A DNA stretch of 64,000 bases from Plantago major (lineage: Eukaryota; Streptophyta; Magnoliopsida; Lamiales; Plantaginaceae). The stretch is taken from NCBI GenBank assembly GCA_026545765.1, contig CM048839.1, positions 24,242,566 to 24,306,565 on the forward strand, written 5' to 3'. The position numbers and the translations under genes are program-made. The notes below the pieces were generated by a model. That model ran no database searches, was not told the DNA's origin, and worked only from the letters and a program-made list of their open reading frames with translations. Below are positions 33,494 through 45,070 of this stretch, piece by piece. Numbering within the stretch: the stretch's first letter is position 1; every line of letters starts with the position of its first letter.

Positions 33494-34195
33494 GAAAATA
33501 TATGTATTAAAATTAAAGTTTCACAACATATGTATCAAAATTTATTAAGATAAATAATATTTAAACTTTTAACTCTTGAAAATACACACCATCCTCACTG
33601 AAAAAGACATCCACCTTGCTAATTCAAGAAGTCCAAATGCACCACTTGTGATACTGTTTTCTAACATAAAGAAGAGGACAGCAGTGATGGTATCGTCCAT
33701 TTAAAATTCGAGACAGAACTAGAGTTAAAGTGAACTGTGATTGCTTTGGAGACTTTTCCGGGATTTAAATCAAACTCTTCCCGGATTTAAATCAGACTCT
33801 TTATTTGGATTGAACTTTAGTACGTATATTGTCACATAACACCAATGTCTTACATGGTGTTTCCCGGATATTAAATAAAACATTTGACGAATATGAATGA
33901 TTGAGTATACGCAAAATAAAACGACTCGAGTGTTTAACTTTCTATTAAATTATAATTCTATGATCCATGGAGTCTTATGGCGAAATAATCACTGATCGCA
34001 CACAAGCTTATGATAATCTATTGGAAACACTTGAGTTGAAATCAACTTTCATAATCTAGTTATCTAAGTTCTCTAGAGATAATAACTAGACACAGCCTAG
34101 CAAAAGTTGAGAAACACACGAGAAAGATGAGACTAGCTATTCCAGCTTTTGCTTGCAATTCGTAATGTTTCTTTATATACTCTATCTACCTCCAT
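33494..34195 (+). repeat. Local tandem duplication, copy 2
   Basis: Matches 31615-32318. It includes a third version of the MULE-like terminal repeat (33494-33568) and continues without break into the LTP-4 upstream block. Confidence 0.85.
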
Positions 34196-35342
34196 ATATA
34201 ATGTAGAAAAACATCCAACATGAAGTAGAGTCCAAGTTACTGCTGCTTTGTTTAAGATAAACAAGATATCAGATTGTTCTTGATCTCTGAAACCTTCTCT
34301 AAGCAAATCTTCTATCTTTATTCATTCTCCAAGTATACTAGTCATGTAGAACTTGTATTTTTAGTTCCTAACATATCAACCACGTGAGAACATGGACCTG
34401 TGTGTTTGGATTTGATTTGTTTACTCTTGGTTTAGAAGGTTACTGGTTGTTAGAATGTGGACAGACTGAAATTTCCGTAATATTTTTACAAATCACAATA
34501 ATGAAATTTATCTTTTCCAATACAAAGCATTGTAAGTTCAACAATCATATGCATCGATTGGTGAAAGAGACAACATGTGAAATTTATAGAGTAATTTAAT
34601 GGGATAAAAAGAAATATAACCCTAGTTTACTACTTGACTGATACTTGATGATGACTTTAATTCACAAACATACATATTTTATGATATATATAATGGCGGG
34701 GGATCTTGGGTACCTCTAAAAAAAAAAAAAAAAAATCGTGGGTTGCACCTGTCCAATCCGTCAATGACGACTTAAAAAAGTTTAACCCGCCAAAAGTTTT
34801 TAAAGGAAATTAGTTGGCAGGTGTGGACGATTTGCATGGGTTGGGTTGGCCAACGGGCTTTTTTCTCACCCGCTACTCATATAACTCTTTGCCAAACAAA
34901 GCACCAAACTCTTTTAAGACTTTTCAAAGATTCTCGGTACTGTGTAAGTCTAAGTTGGATTGCTTTGATGATGCTTACATGATGACGCTCACTTGTTACA
35001 TGATGATGATCAAAAGTTGGGGGAGTTGATCATGTTCCTGTAAAGTTAGTGTAGAAATTAATCTAATATTAGTTCTCCCATGTTTCGCCCCATAAAATCT
35101 CATACAATTACATTTTCAATCATTCTAAAATAAGTACTTTATAAATTACTAAAACGGAAAAAAGAAGCTATCCACACTACACTAACAAATTAAGAATAAA
35201 AAATCCTCCCTTACACACAAATTAACAATCTTTCCACTAAAATGACCATTTTTATCACATATTATTTCCCATGGAAAACTACACTTCTATACTAATGGCT
35301 GAATTGTTATTCTCAACGTTCTTTACTATATTGAAGCAAAAA
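34196..35342 (+). repeat. Duplicated upstream block of LTP-4, left part
   Basis: Matches 17758-18900 (LTP-2 unit), and from about 34855 also the window start. Continuity is broken at 35342 (aagcaaaaat) by a Helitron-type insertion and resumes at 40167 (attataataaag; LTP-1 unit reads attatgataaag). No gene. Confidence 0.85.
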
Positions 35343-35393
35343 TATATATATTATGTAAATCACAAGGTCTAAAGCTCACCATATTTATTCAGT

Positions 35394-35990
35394 CCTACGT
35401 GGAATTTTGTGGAATTAGTTGTATTTTAGCCATTATATATTTCACTGTTATTTTTAGTATGTTGATTACATATATAGTTTTTATTAAATCTCATATAACT
35501 TTATATACAAAAGTCTGAAAATTAATTTGAACATATATTTGAATTTGTCGTGGCAAGACGAATCCATAGACACCAATCTTGAATACTATTATTAATTATA
35601 TAATCATTTTATACATTAAATAAAATATAAATTTATTAAATAAGATACAATTAAATAATGAAAATTTAAAAATAGAGTATTTATTAAATTAATTCAATCC
35701 TACGTGAAATTTTGTGAAATTAGTTGCATTTTCAACCAGTATATCTTTCACTGTTTATTCTTAAATATGTTTACTGCATATATAATTTTTATTAAATCTA
35801 ATATATATTTATCTACAAAACTCCAGAAAATATTTTGAACATATATTTAAATTCACCATGACAAGACGAATCCATAGACACCAATTTAGATTATTATTAA
35901 TTAGATAAATCATTTTATTCACTAAAATAAAATATAAATTTATTAAATAAGATAAAATGAAATAATGAAATTTTAAAAATATATTTGTTC
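35394..35990. repeat. Two ~305-bp direct repeats (plus a partial third)
   Basis: Units begin cctacgtg(g)aattttgtg at 35394 and 35699, about 75-80% similar, each containing a caagacgaatccatagacacc phrase. A partial third copy is at 36272-36430. AT-rich, non-coding. Confidence 0.8.
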
Positions 35991-35999
35991 GAGATTTTG

Positions 36000-36234
36000 A
36001 GTGGCAACATATAGTAATTGAAAGGGGATTGTTCTTTGGTGATTAAATCTCTTAAATCGACAAATTTTAGCTTTGCACCTCTGTTTCACTTTTCAAATAA
36101 ATTCAGGTATTTGATGGAGAATTTTATTATCTGGAGTTTTGCCAGGTTAAACATGAAGTTAACGTTTTAGCACATAAATTATCAGTTGGATGTTCTTATG
36201 ATGATGTTGGTTTGGTAGATTTGCATTTCGATTA
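36000..36234 (+). pseudogene. RNase H-like C-terminal fragment
   Basis: Broken reading: FEWQHIVIERGL, stops, then FDGEFYYLEFCQVKHEVNVL and AHKLSVGCS, ending at 36234. The VKHEVNVLAHKL motif corresponds to the terminal V.REAN..AH.L of plant RNase H-like domains. A captured scrap, unrelated in position to the one at 30.6 kb. Confidence 0.6.
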
Positions 36235-36466
36235 ATTTATTTTATCTTTCCATTTCTATTTATTATTAAACGTAAAATTTTATGGAATTAGTTGCATTTT
36301 TAAGAAGTATATCTTTCACTAATAATTTTTTTATATATTGGCTGCATTATATAGTTTTTATTAAATCTCATATAAATTTATATAAAAAAACCTCGAAAAA
36401 TTTGTCTGTGTCAAGACGAATTCATCTAAAACTTTTCGACCTTATGACTCGCATGTTTTCATAAAG

Positions 36467-37350
36467 GTCGCTGATACTGCCAGAGCAATATTTATGCTGC
36501 CAAAGCACTTGATTTAATTTATCAATTATTATTTTATTAATTTTGTTCATTATTGAATAAAACATTTGAAAAAGGCAAGTGTATCTTCAGTACCGTGATG
36601 AGAGGAAAGATCCTCAAATTTTATCAAACTCACCAACACTCACATTTTCTTCCAAATCAATGACTAACAATCGTATTTATGCTCTCCCATGACAGAACAT
36701 GGTTGTGGTTGTAGGTGTATACTGTAAGAGAAGAAATCCACTTTGAATTTTCCGAATCGGATCAATCTCTCTACACGACTACACTATGTTCTGATAAAGA
36801 GATTTTCATTGAACAGAGAATCATCCGACTGTATTCATGCGCTCCTCTTTTCGTTTGTTAATATAGATATGGTAGCTCTAGAATCTAAATCCTCTACCAG
36901 GAATGGATGAAGCTTCATGGCAGAAATAATAGAAACCAAAAATATCTTCTAACAACCCTGCAATTAATCAACCCTTAAGCCGAAGTCACGGTAACCAAAA
37001 CCAAATCCCCTTTTCGGAAACTCAGATGAACTAGAATAAATTATATTGTCTTGGTCTTCCCCTTCAGGTCCCTACCGACAACTGGTGGAAACAAAATTTT
37101 TAAATCCTTGATGGTCTGTATCTTTTGTTGGTGAGGGAATCTTACCATAGTTAGTAGTTGACTTAGAGGGAAAGATGAAATGGGGATAAAATTTGGGGTT
37201 GAGATTCTTTTCTCTAATTACGCTGTAGAACTTACATTTTAATTTTTCAGAATTTTTATTCAACGATTAACACACTTAATTAAACAATAATTAGGAAATT
37301 AAATTTAAGTGCTCTGCAGCATAATTATGGCTCTGGCAGCATCAATGGCC
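36467..37350. mobile_element. Non-autonomous MULE with perfect 10-bp TSD
   Basis: 884 bp flanked by TTTCATAAAG at 36457-36466 and 37351-37360. The terminal inverted repeats extend over 100 bp: left gtcgctgatactgccagagc, and the right end read in reverse begins ggccattgatgctgccagag; both continue through tatgctgc and agcactt. Internal DNA is non-coding. Long TIRs with a 9-10-bp duplication fit Mutator-like elements. Confidence 0.88.
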
Positions 37351-37694
37351 TTTCATAAAGTCGGCTACGCATATTCTTCTTGAGTTGTTATTTTTTTATT
37401 TGATATTGATCAAGATAAATTTGTTGTTAATTTCTATTTTTTGACAATAGGCTCCATCAGATGGGGTTGGAGTGGTTGTAAAATATTATTTGACTTGGAT
37501 ACGAGAGAAATACCCTTTATTTGTGATTCTTAATAGGCAGAGGTTGATGCAGAAAAATGTCGAGTCAAAATTTACACTGCACGACTTGGATAAGGAAGAC
37601 TAACCTTGAGCACGCGTTTGTTCTCCACCATCACGTAAATTAGCTGAGTTAGTGTTATCATTGACGAAATGTGGCTAAAGTACCTTGCGACTTA

Positions 37695-37831
37695 GGCTCT
37701 GTTCTTTTCAACTGAAAACTCATTCGATTCGATTCGATTCGATTCGATTCAGTTCCATTCGATTCGATTCATCGTCTTGATTCATTCGATTATTCATTCA
37801 GTTCATTAAATTCATATTGTTGTTGTTGTTG

Positions 37832-37890
<59 letters not shown>

Positions 37891-38703
37891 TTATCATTTA
37901 TTTACACACCCGATCTTTTGTACGAGGAAAATAAGAAAATTTATCCAATTGAGTTATTTTCAACTTTTTTTCTTTCTTTCTTTTTAATACGACTTTTAGT
38001 AGATCAATGAAATAAAGAGTATAGTTACAATTTGAACTAACAAAAAATCTACATGTTCAAAAACTCCAAAACAAGTTAAACCAAACCAAAACTCGGACCA
38101 AACTTTATAAAAATAATACTATATATCACAAATATTGAAAAATGGCATTTATTCCTCTATATTATCTTCCTCGGGCTCTATATTATCTTCCTCGGGCTCT
38201 ATATTGCCTGGAATAGAGCGCCAAATTCTCAATGTCATCTCCTTGCGCACCCTGTTCATCGTTTCTTTCCTTGTCGGGTTCAATAAATCATTATCCACTC
38301 CACCTTGGACATTGATATCATGTTGCAAAACTGGTATTTCAAGTTTACAAATGCGCATAAAATTATGCAGAGTGAAGGTAGCAACAATCACATATATTTG
38401 ATATGTGTCTTCCATTTGAGGCATCGTATAAAGTACCTTCCACGCGGTTGTTTTTAAAGTTTGTTATACAATAATAAATAAAAATGTAAAATGACAGAAA
38501 AAAGAGTAGGAAGAATGTGAGAAAGATGACAAAAATAATATATTTTTTTAATTGTGATTATATATACCATCATATAATTGTTATTATTATTACAATAATT
38601 TCTTGATTCGATTCAGCTCAATTGATTCAGTTCCATTCGATTCCTGGGCCCATTCGATTCCATTCGATTCGATTCAAGAATTTCAGTTGAAAAGAACAAA
38701 GCC
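37695..38703. mobile_element. PIF/Harbinger element with transposase scrap
   Basis: 1,009 bp bounded by GGCTCTGTTCTTTTCAACTG and its inverted partner (GGCTTTGTTCTTTTCAACTG read in reverse), flanked by the 3-bp duplication TTA (37692-37694, 38704-38706). Subterminal regions are rich in attcgattcgattc. A TAA/TTA triplet repeat palindrome lies at 37828-37891. A transposase tail is on the minus strand. Same family as the MITE at 45662-45804. Confidence 0.88.
38149..38424 (-). pseudogene. Harbinger transposase C-terminal fragment
   Basis: The minus-strand frame reads YVIVATFTLHNFMRICKLEI, then ends in acidic EPEEDNIEPEED repeats. I(V)VA...LHNF.R is the conserved C-terminal segment of plant PIF/Harbinger (DDE_4-type) transposases. 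The catalytic core is absent. The position inside matching TIRs supports the call. Confidence 0.7.
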
Positions 38704-39318
38704 TTAGTAGTAAATAAAATACAGGTGAGTAAGTTGATGATGTATACGAGCTTTGATTATAATTTAAATGTTTATAGAGATCTCTAAGGTTTAACTTATA
38801 TTCCGATTTTATGCTCATTGTTCAATGAAGCTTAATTATATTTTATACCTTCAGTTTGTATGGTTTACTGTTGAATATGAATTTTCTTAATGGGCATGGA
38901 TCCAGTTAGGAGGACCTTTGGTTCTATGCTTGATATAGTCCCTTCAACTAATCTTCTAAGAATGTTCTATGAATCGTGTACTATACGTGCTCTTTTAGTT
39001 CCAGAAGATAGAAGAGATACACATGAGCTAATTGGGGGTGTGTTGATCTTTACATGTCTATCAACAGCATTTTACATGTGAAGACTTTCAATTTTCTTTT
39101 CTTTATGTATAAGATTCAATCGTTAGGATGAGGTATAAGGGTTATCTTCTCTACGGTCTCTGGCTGGAAGGACTGGTTCTATCCAACCCAAATTCAATTC
39201 CATTCGAAAATGATGTTCAGGTCCGGTCTGGCATATACTCAAACTCGTTCCATACTTTTGCTACAAGACCCGGCAGCAACATTTAATGATTAAGTTAGTA
39301 AAAACTACATTTTTTTGG

Positions 39319-39870
39319 TGGGGGGGGGGGGGGGTTCTGCATATACTCTCTAGGCGGAGAAACTCTCTTCGATCTTCTCTCCACTTTCTTGATCCATAAT
39401 GGACCTGGGGGATATGATACTCTCTAAGATGGGAAACTCTCTTTGATCTTCTCTCTACTTTCTTGATCTCCATAACGACCCGGGGAGGGGGGGGGGGGGC
39501 TGATACTCTCTAGGCGGGAAAATTGTCTTCGATATTCTCTGTACTTTCTTGATGGGCCGGGTCGGGGGGGGAGGGGGGATGGCAGATACTCCCTAGGCGG
39601 GAAAACTCTATTCTATCTTCTCTCTACTTTCTTCAGCCATAACGGGCCTGGAGAGGGGGTTGTGAAAAAAAAACAATCGTACAATGTGAAATTATGTTTG
39701 TAGAACAACAATTTTTGTGCCATTGGTGGGGTGACGCATACCACCGCAGGGTTGTTGGGAACCGGTGGGTTGGAAAAACAACCGTAACATATGAAATTAT
39801 GTTTGTATATTTTTTTTGTGTGGTGGGGTGGACCACATACTACCGCGGGGGTTGTTGGGAACAACCCTAT
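39319..39870. repeat. G-rich minisatellites near the Helitron 3' end
   Basis: Four units starting atactctc at 39343, 39417, 39503 and 39596 (74-93 bp). Each has a ctctct(a/c)actttctt phrase, and most contain or are preceded by a long G run (about 15 G at 39320-39334, about 13 at 39487-39499, and mixed G runs at 39563-39578). A second pair of ~104-bp units follows (gaaattatgtttgta at 39688 and 39792). Length-variable, non-coding. Confidence 0.85.
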
Positions 39871-40138
39871 TAATTGTGTTGTATACTTTTGTATTTTATT
39901 TTGGTTTCGTTTGAGGGATAAGTTTTTTCTTTTAAAACATGTACATGTTACTAGTTAACAGGTTGGGTACGGTAGTACCCAATTTTTACATTTTCTATAG
40001 TTAACATAAATAAACACACAATGATATAATATTTGATGAAGAAGGACTACCAACCGATACCACAAATTTGACTACCTTATTTTTCCGATTAATTTATTTT
40101 ATCATCTCCTTTCTATTTATTGTTAAAAGTAAACTATA

Positions 40139-40166
40139 CCGTGGCATCGCCACGGGTTAATACTAG
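40139..40166 (+). other. Helitron 3' terminus (hairpin + CTAG)
   Basis: Stem CCGTGGC/GCCACGG with a 3-nt loop at 40139-40155, then GTTAATA and CTAG. It defines the right edge of the insertion. Confidence 0.9.
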
Positions 40167-40287
40167 TATTATAATAAAGATAATTTTGAATTGTGGGTAC
40201 AAGACCTTTAACATGTAAGACCTATTGGTCATGCAATTTGGGGTGATAATTTTGTTTTTCATACCTATTGCCGATTCCTCTTACATC

Positions 40288-40295
40288 TATAAATA
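40288..40295 (+). promoter_or_regulatory. TATA box of LTP-4 (TATAAATA)
   Basis: Canonical TATAAATA 133 bp upstream of the ATG at 40421. The Helitron-type insertion ends only about 120 bp further upstream, so the distal promoter known from the LTP-1 unit is displaced by 4.8 kb. Confidence 0.75.
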
Positions 40296-40420
40296 GAGAT
40301 GCAAATGCAAACTATCTTCTTCACCTCTACACTTCTCTTCATCTCCCCTACATCTTCTAATAAACAACACCAGAGAGAAAAACTCGCCTGCGTTTCGCAC
40401 ACACAAGAAAACAAGCCAGC

Positions 40421-40711
40421 ATGAACACCAAACTAGCATCCCTAGCAACCTGCATTGCACTGTTCGTGCTTGTTGCACAAGTTGAGGTGACAACTGCGGT
40501 GAGTTGCAACCCTCTGCAGCTGAGCCCTTGTTCATCTGCGATTAGTACTAATGGCAAACCGAGCTTGTTGTGCTGTGCCAAGGCCAGGGAGCAGAGGCCT
40601 TGCTTCTGCCAGTACATGAAGAATCCTAAATTTGTCAAGCTCGGTTATTCTCTTCGTGCCAGGAGGATCGCGAGAGCTTGCGGGTTGGTGGTATATCCTC
40701 CTAAGTGCTAG
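40421..40711 (+). CDS. nsLTP2, intact copy (LTP-4)
   Basis: 96 residues: a ~26-residue signal peptide (MNTKLASLATCIALFVLVAQ...) and a mature domain from VSCNPLQ. All eight cysteines are present with spacing 7, 13, CC, 8, CxC, 23 and a final spacing of 8 (CGLVVYPPKC), one more than LTP-1. It differs from LTP-1 at many mature positions (KPSLLCCAKAREQRPCFC, VKLGYSLRARRIARAC) with added basic residues, so it is a diverged paralogue rather than a fresh copy. Predicted to be secreted and to bind lipids, as for the family. Promoter: canonical TATA, proximal region conserved, distal region interrupted by a Helitron-type insertion. The 3' UTR matches LTP-1. Single exon. Confidence 0.93.
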   Translation: MNTKLASLATCIALFVLVAQVEVTTAVSCNPLQLSPCSSAISTNGKPSLLCCAKAREQRPCFCQYMKNPKFVKLGYSLRARRIARACGLVVYPPKC

Positions 40712-41688
40712 ATTCTTCTGTGCCACTCTTACTCACTACATGAGCATCACAATAAGTTAGCCATTTCTGGTGGCTTTAGTTTTATACTTTTACTTTACTA
40801 TGTATTGCCCTGTTTTCACTCTGTTCTCAGAACAGAACTTGAGAATTGTATACTTATTATGGTTTTGTAACATTGGTGTGTTTATTATAGTTATAAAAGT
40901 GCCTATTAAGTGAAAATCATTTGTCCATTTGGTGATACACTGATACTAATAACTAATAAGATATAGTATTAAATTATACACAATTAACTATGATTTGTAG
41001 TTGCTTAATGGTTAAAAATACACACCATCCTCACTGAGAAAGACATCCACCTTACTAATTCAAGAAATCAAAATGCACCACTTGTGATACTGTTTTCTAA
41101 ACATAAAGAAGTGGACAGCAGTGATGCTGTGATGGTATCGTCCACTCAAAATTCGAGAACGAACTTTCCTAACACGCGCACTCAGTTATGTATACTTCAA
41201 AGCCTTTTCCTGCTGTTTAAATCAAACTCTTTATTTAGACGGGATTTGATACGTAAACTGTGACATAACACCAATTCTCGCACAGTGTTGCCGGGACACT
41301 GAATACAACATCTAACGAATATGAAAGATAGAGTATGCACAATAAAACGACTCAGGTGTTTAGCTTTCTATTAAATTATAAAGATTGCACAAAATCTTAT
41401 GATGATCTATTGGAAACGCATAGTTGAAGACAACTAATGTATTGTTAGCTATATTCTATTAATGTGGTCTAAATATACACTTATTATTTGGATATATATT
41501 TAGTCTTTTATTTCTGATGGGATTCTTATTGTAACTAAAGAAACCTATTAGGATTCGACTTTGATGGTAAGAAGGATTCTAATCTTTATCTAACTCTTTT
41601 GGTTTAGGTTCTAGCCCCTCTCTCTCTTTCTATATATATATATACACACACACACACACTAGTGATTGAGCACCGTGCTCATCGCGGT
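40712..41688. repeat. Duplicated 3' flank of LTP-4, left part
   Basis: Matches 1051-2010 with few differences, including the 3' UTR and the CT/TA/CA microsatellite (41619-41660). Homology stops at catcgcggt (about 41688), where the CACTA sequence begins. No gene. Confidence 0.85.
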
Positions 41689-42036
41689 TCCGTCGCTAAA
41701 GCTGTGCCGATCCGTCGCTAAATCCTTAGCGACGGATAATCCCCCGTCTCCAAACCAATCGTCACTATTTTTTTTTTTGCGGCGGAATAACGACGAACTG
41801 GCGACGGATTAACCCGTTGACCAGTCCGTCCAAATTGGCGACGGATTACGTATCCGTCGCCAATTAGAGACGGAATTTAGCGACGGATTGTTTCCATCTC
41901 TAAATCCCACCACTAATCCGCCCTTAGTTTGCTTGACATTTAGCGACGGAAAAAAATCCGTCGCTAAATTCAATGGGCTAATTCGCCCTTAGTTCGTGAA
42001 TTTAGCGACGGATTTTTTTTCCGTCGCTAAATTCAC
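41689..42036. repeat. CACTA subterminal repeats, left
   Basis: At least eight copies of (t)tagcgacgga or its inverse (tccgtcgctaaa), two arranged as hairpins (for example around 41940-41970 and 42002-42030). In CACTA elements such repeats are transposase-binding sites. Confidence 0.8.
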
Positions 42037-42235
42037 TGTTTAAAAAAAAATTATATTTATGTTTCACATTTCACCTGTTTTTTCACATAATATAATCATA
42101 GATAATATACCCGAAACAATTAAATTGCATTAATATATCCGAAACAATATAAATTATCCATAAATTATCCGAAACAAGAAGAATGTGAAATAGTGTCAAA
42201 TTATCCATAACAAGTCCATAATAAGTCTGATGTAA

Positions 42236-42712
42236 CTAAGAATAATCGGGAGGAGGCGGTGGGTGAGACTGGGAAGAAGTGCTGAACATCTGGGTCAAAG
42301 CATCCATCCGCTGAGCCATACGAGCCTGTTCCTCAAGCACTTGCTCGTAAGCTTCCTTGGTCGCAGCTATTTTCTGGTGGAGAGGAGTCATCATCTCTTG
42401 AACCTGCTCCTGTGTGTAGAGATTAGATCGCGATCCTGATCCCTGGGACACTGAGAAGCTACCAGAACTCATGGAAGGGCCCAAACTTCCCAATCCATAC
42501 ATTCGACCCTTGATGTCCATTGGGTTGACCTCGAAGAAGATCTGGTCTTGCTCTTCAATTGACAGCTCATGATCGTCGATCATCCTCTCGTCCATCCTCC
42601 TCTCAACCTCACTCTGCAATTGTTGGTTGCATATGAAATGAGATGCAATTTTAGGAATCACTTTAAAATACTCAAATACAAATGTTAACCTTAAGAAAGA
42701 AACGTACCGCAA
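42236..42712 (-). pseudogene. CACTA second-ORF protein (Transposase_24-like), C-terminal exon
   Basis: Minus-strand frame: LSIEEQDQIFFEVNPMDIKG, RMYGLGSLGPSMS, then a Gln/Met-rich coiled-coil-like tail (EQVQEMMTPLHQKIAATKEA, EQARMAQRMDALTQ) ending PPPPPDYS at a stop. The phrase 'FEV...KGR.YGLGS' typifies the plant Ptta/En/Spm Transposase_24 family, thought to be the DNA-binding partner of the CACTA transposase. The first ~20 residues look intronic; the true exon probably starts near QLQSEVERRMDERM. Confidence 0.75.
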
Positions 42713-42875
42713 TACGATCGGACCTCACGTCAGTCCAGATGCCATTCTTCAGCTTAGCCTTCTTGAAGTGGTACAGAGCACTCTTCGGCTGTCGTCCTCT
42801 ATTGGCCTAAAAAAACATATGTGCAAACAAGTAGTTAGTTGATTGAAATGAAAGCAAAAAACTGTTATGTATCAT

Positions 42876-45070
42876 TGTCACGCCCCAAAACCAAATCACT
42901 TTGGCGCGACCGGCCGTCTATCGTGAGATGGGCTCACGCCAAGACGAAGCCTACTTTAATCCTCAAATACATGAAATAATCTCAGAGTGGTAAACAACAG
43001 AGCGTCTAAAATCCCAAATACAAAAGTACTTACAAGTCCTCAATGCATAACAACCTCAGCGGTATAAATCATCATATTCAATACAAAACTCAGAGTACGC
43101 TACAACTACTAAAAGTCTTCACAAGATCCGCCATCCATCTACCGGGTTCCACTCTACTGTACCATCCAGCGTCACTTCACTTACTAAATATCTGAAAGGG
43201 GGGTGTAAGGGTGAGCCTCATTGACACTTTTACCGGATCAAGCAGAGTTTCAAAGATACATATATATACACACCGTACGATCACACATATACAAAAGTTG
43301 CATGGCATAACAAACGTAACATTTCGGCTCAATCAGACATGATCCTATGGCCACTAGTATAAGTCCGGTGGCACAGAGGTCGGCTCACATAACATAAACA
43401 TAATCCCCTACCAAAGGGGTAACATAACATAAGGGAGTACTCCAGCCAGACAAATTCCCCGAAGGGCACATAACATTTCACAGTCACTACTGAGAGCTCA
43501 AACATAACATTTATCCATGCCCTTGAACAAAATCGTTTCACACATCGCACACATCATAAAACATGTTTGGGTTTTCACATACTTGATCCTTTCGAATAGA
43601 CTATTACACCAAGTCCCATATCTTGATATAATAACCATAAGTTGTTTATCAAACATTAAAACTATATATATACGATAATACGAAAATAACAGCAAAAGTG
43701 TCAAAGAAACCCCCTTACCTCAAAGACGATACGAATCCATGTCAACTTACATAATCGCAACATCCTCCAAAAGCTTGCACATCGAATCTCCAAAAGTTAA
43801 CTTAAACCACGATTCATCCAAAGAACCAATCACAAACTCCATCTCCCCTCTACTACAGTTTTATAGGTCGATATTGAGGAAATAGGGTAACAAGGGCAAA
43901 ACGGTAATTTTCTGGAGCTAGGAAAAATAGGATAAAAAATGTAGAAGGGCGTAATTATGTCGAATCTCCAAAAGTTAACTTAAACCACGATTCATCCAAA
44001 GAACCAATCACAAACTCCATCTCGCCTCTACTACAGTTTTATAGGTCGATATTGAGGAAATAGGGTAACAAGGGCAAAACGGTAATTTTCTGGAGCTAGG
44101 AAAAATAGGATAAAAAAATGTAGAAGGGCGTAATTATGATTCTATAACGTTCAGGGGCGATACGGTAATTTTTCTGGGCACAAACGAGGCTTAAAAATAA
44201 TATTGGGCACAGCAGGGTTCAAACTTGAGAACTCCAGGTTAGCAGAAAACCAACAAACCAGTTGGGCTAGGCAACGAGTTGTTAAGATAAACAGCAGACA
44301 ATAGCCCATAATTCTGTAATGGCGGTTTGGGTAAATTAGGTGCGAGCTTAGGGGCAAAATAGGTATTTTATGTGTCTGGGGCAAAACTGAGATAAGCTGA
44401 AACTTGGTTTATTACACGGGGGGTCCCTGCCAACATCAAATTCTCAAAAGGAAGGGTTTTAACTTTTCAAAAACCTCAAATCAGTCCCGGTTAATTATGA
44501 AAACTTCCAAACTCCATGAAACCCGTCCAGAATAGCAAAAGATTAACCCCCATCGACTTCCCATCAAATCCTCTAGTCAATTCGATCCGGAAACAGTCCA
44601 AAACACACAATTCAGTCCAATGATTTCGCGAATTCGAATACGATCTCTTGTTTCTGATTTCGTGACTTCAAAGCTCCACAACACATTGATTTCGATCTTG
44701 AACTCATCCTACCAAGGTCGATCGGAGGAGATTAGGGGTTAGGCGTGAGGCAGAGAGGTGATTGTGGGCGATGGTGGCGGAACGAGAGAAGAAGAAGAAG
44801 AAGAAGAAGAAGAAGAAGAAGAAGAAGAAGAAGAAGAAGAAGAGAACGGCCAGAAAAAGATGAAGAAAGAGACGTAAAAAAGATGAGCCAAGGTAACCCA
44901 ATAAATAAACCTAATGGGATTTTAGTAACTGAGCCTTTTACTCCCGTTCAACAACCATAATTCATCTCGAGCCCAATTAGGTTCTCGTAAAGCAACTCAA
45001 GTCCAAATAATTTACTCGTCTCAAAAGCAAATTCAAATTGACGCTTCAAAAGAATTTCCGGGATTTTACA
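42876..45070. repeat. Solo LTR 1 (2,195 bp, TSD ATCAT)
   Basis: Starts TGTCACGCCCCAAAACC and ends ...CGGGATTTTACA, with the 5-bp duplication ATCAT on each side (42871-42875, 45071-45075). No internal retrotransposon domain, so it is a solo LTR left by LTR-LTR recombination. It contains a near-perfect ~178-bp tandem duplication (43784-43961 and 43962-44139) and a (GAA)n tract at 44787-44842. Its start resembles plant gypsy-type LTRs, but the family is not proven. It sits in an intron of the CACTA gene. Confidence 0.85.

Larger units (their letters stand above)
35343..40166 (+). mobile_element. Helitron-bounded insertion upstream of LTP-4
   Basis: The right end has a textbook Helitron terminus: perfect 7-bp hairpin CCGTGGC-atc-GCCACGG (40139-40155), seven bases, CTAG (40163-40166), then T. 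The left border is set by comparison with the LTP-1 and LTP-2 units, which are uninterrupted here; the first bases (atatatatattatg) lack the usual TC. No Rep or helicase: non-autonomous or composite. It hosts a MULE, a PIF/Harbinger element and G-rich minisatellites. Confidence 0.82.

Noticed and set aside
38890-39081. 63-codon ORF inside the Helitron-bounded block as a captured gene
   Set aside because: No recognised motif and no splice context; left unannotated.
44704-44960. ORFs rich in Arg or Phe
   Set aside because: They are translations of the (GAA)n tract in solo LTR 1; likewise the Phe-rich stretch of the ORF at 61190-61402 is the (CTT)n tract.
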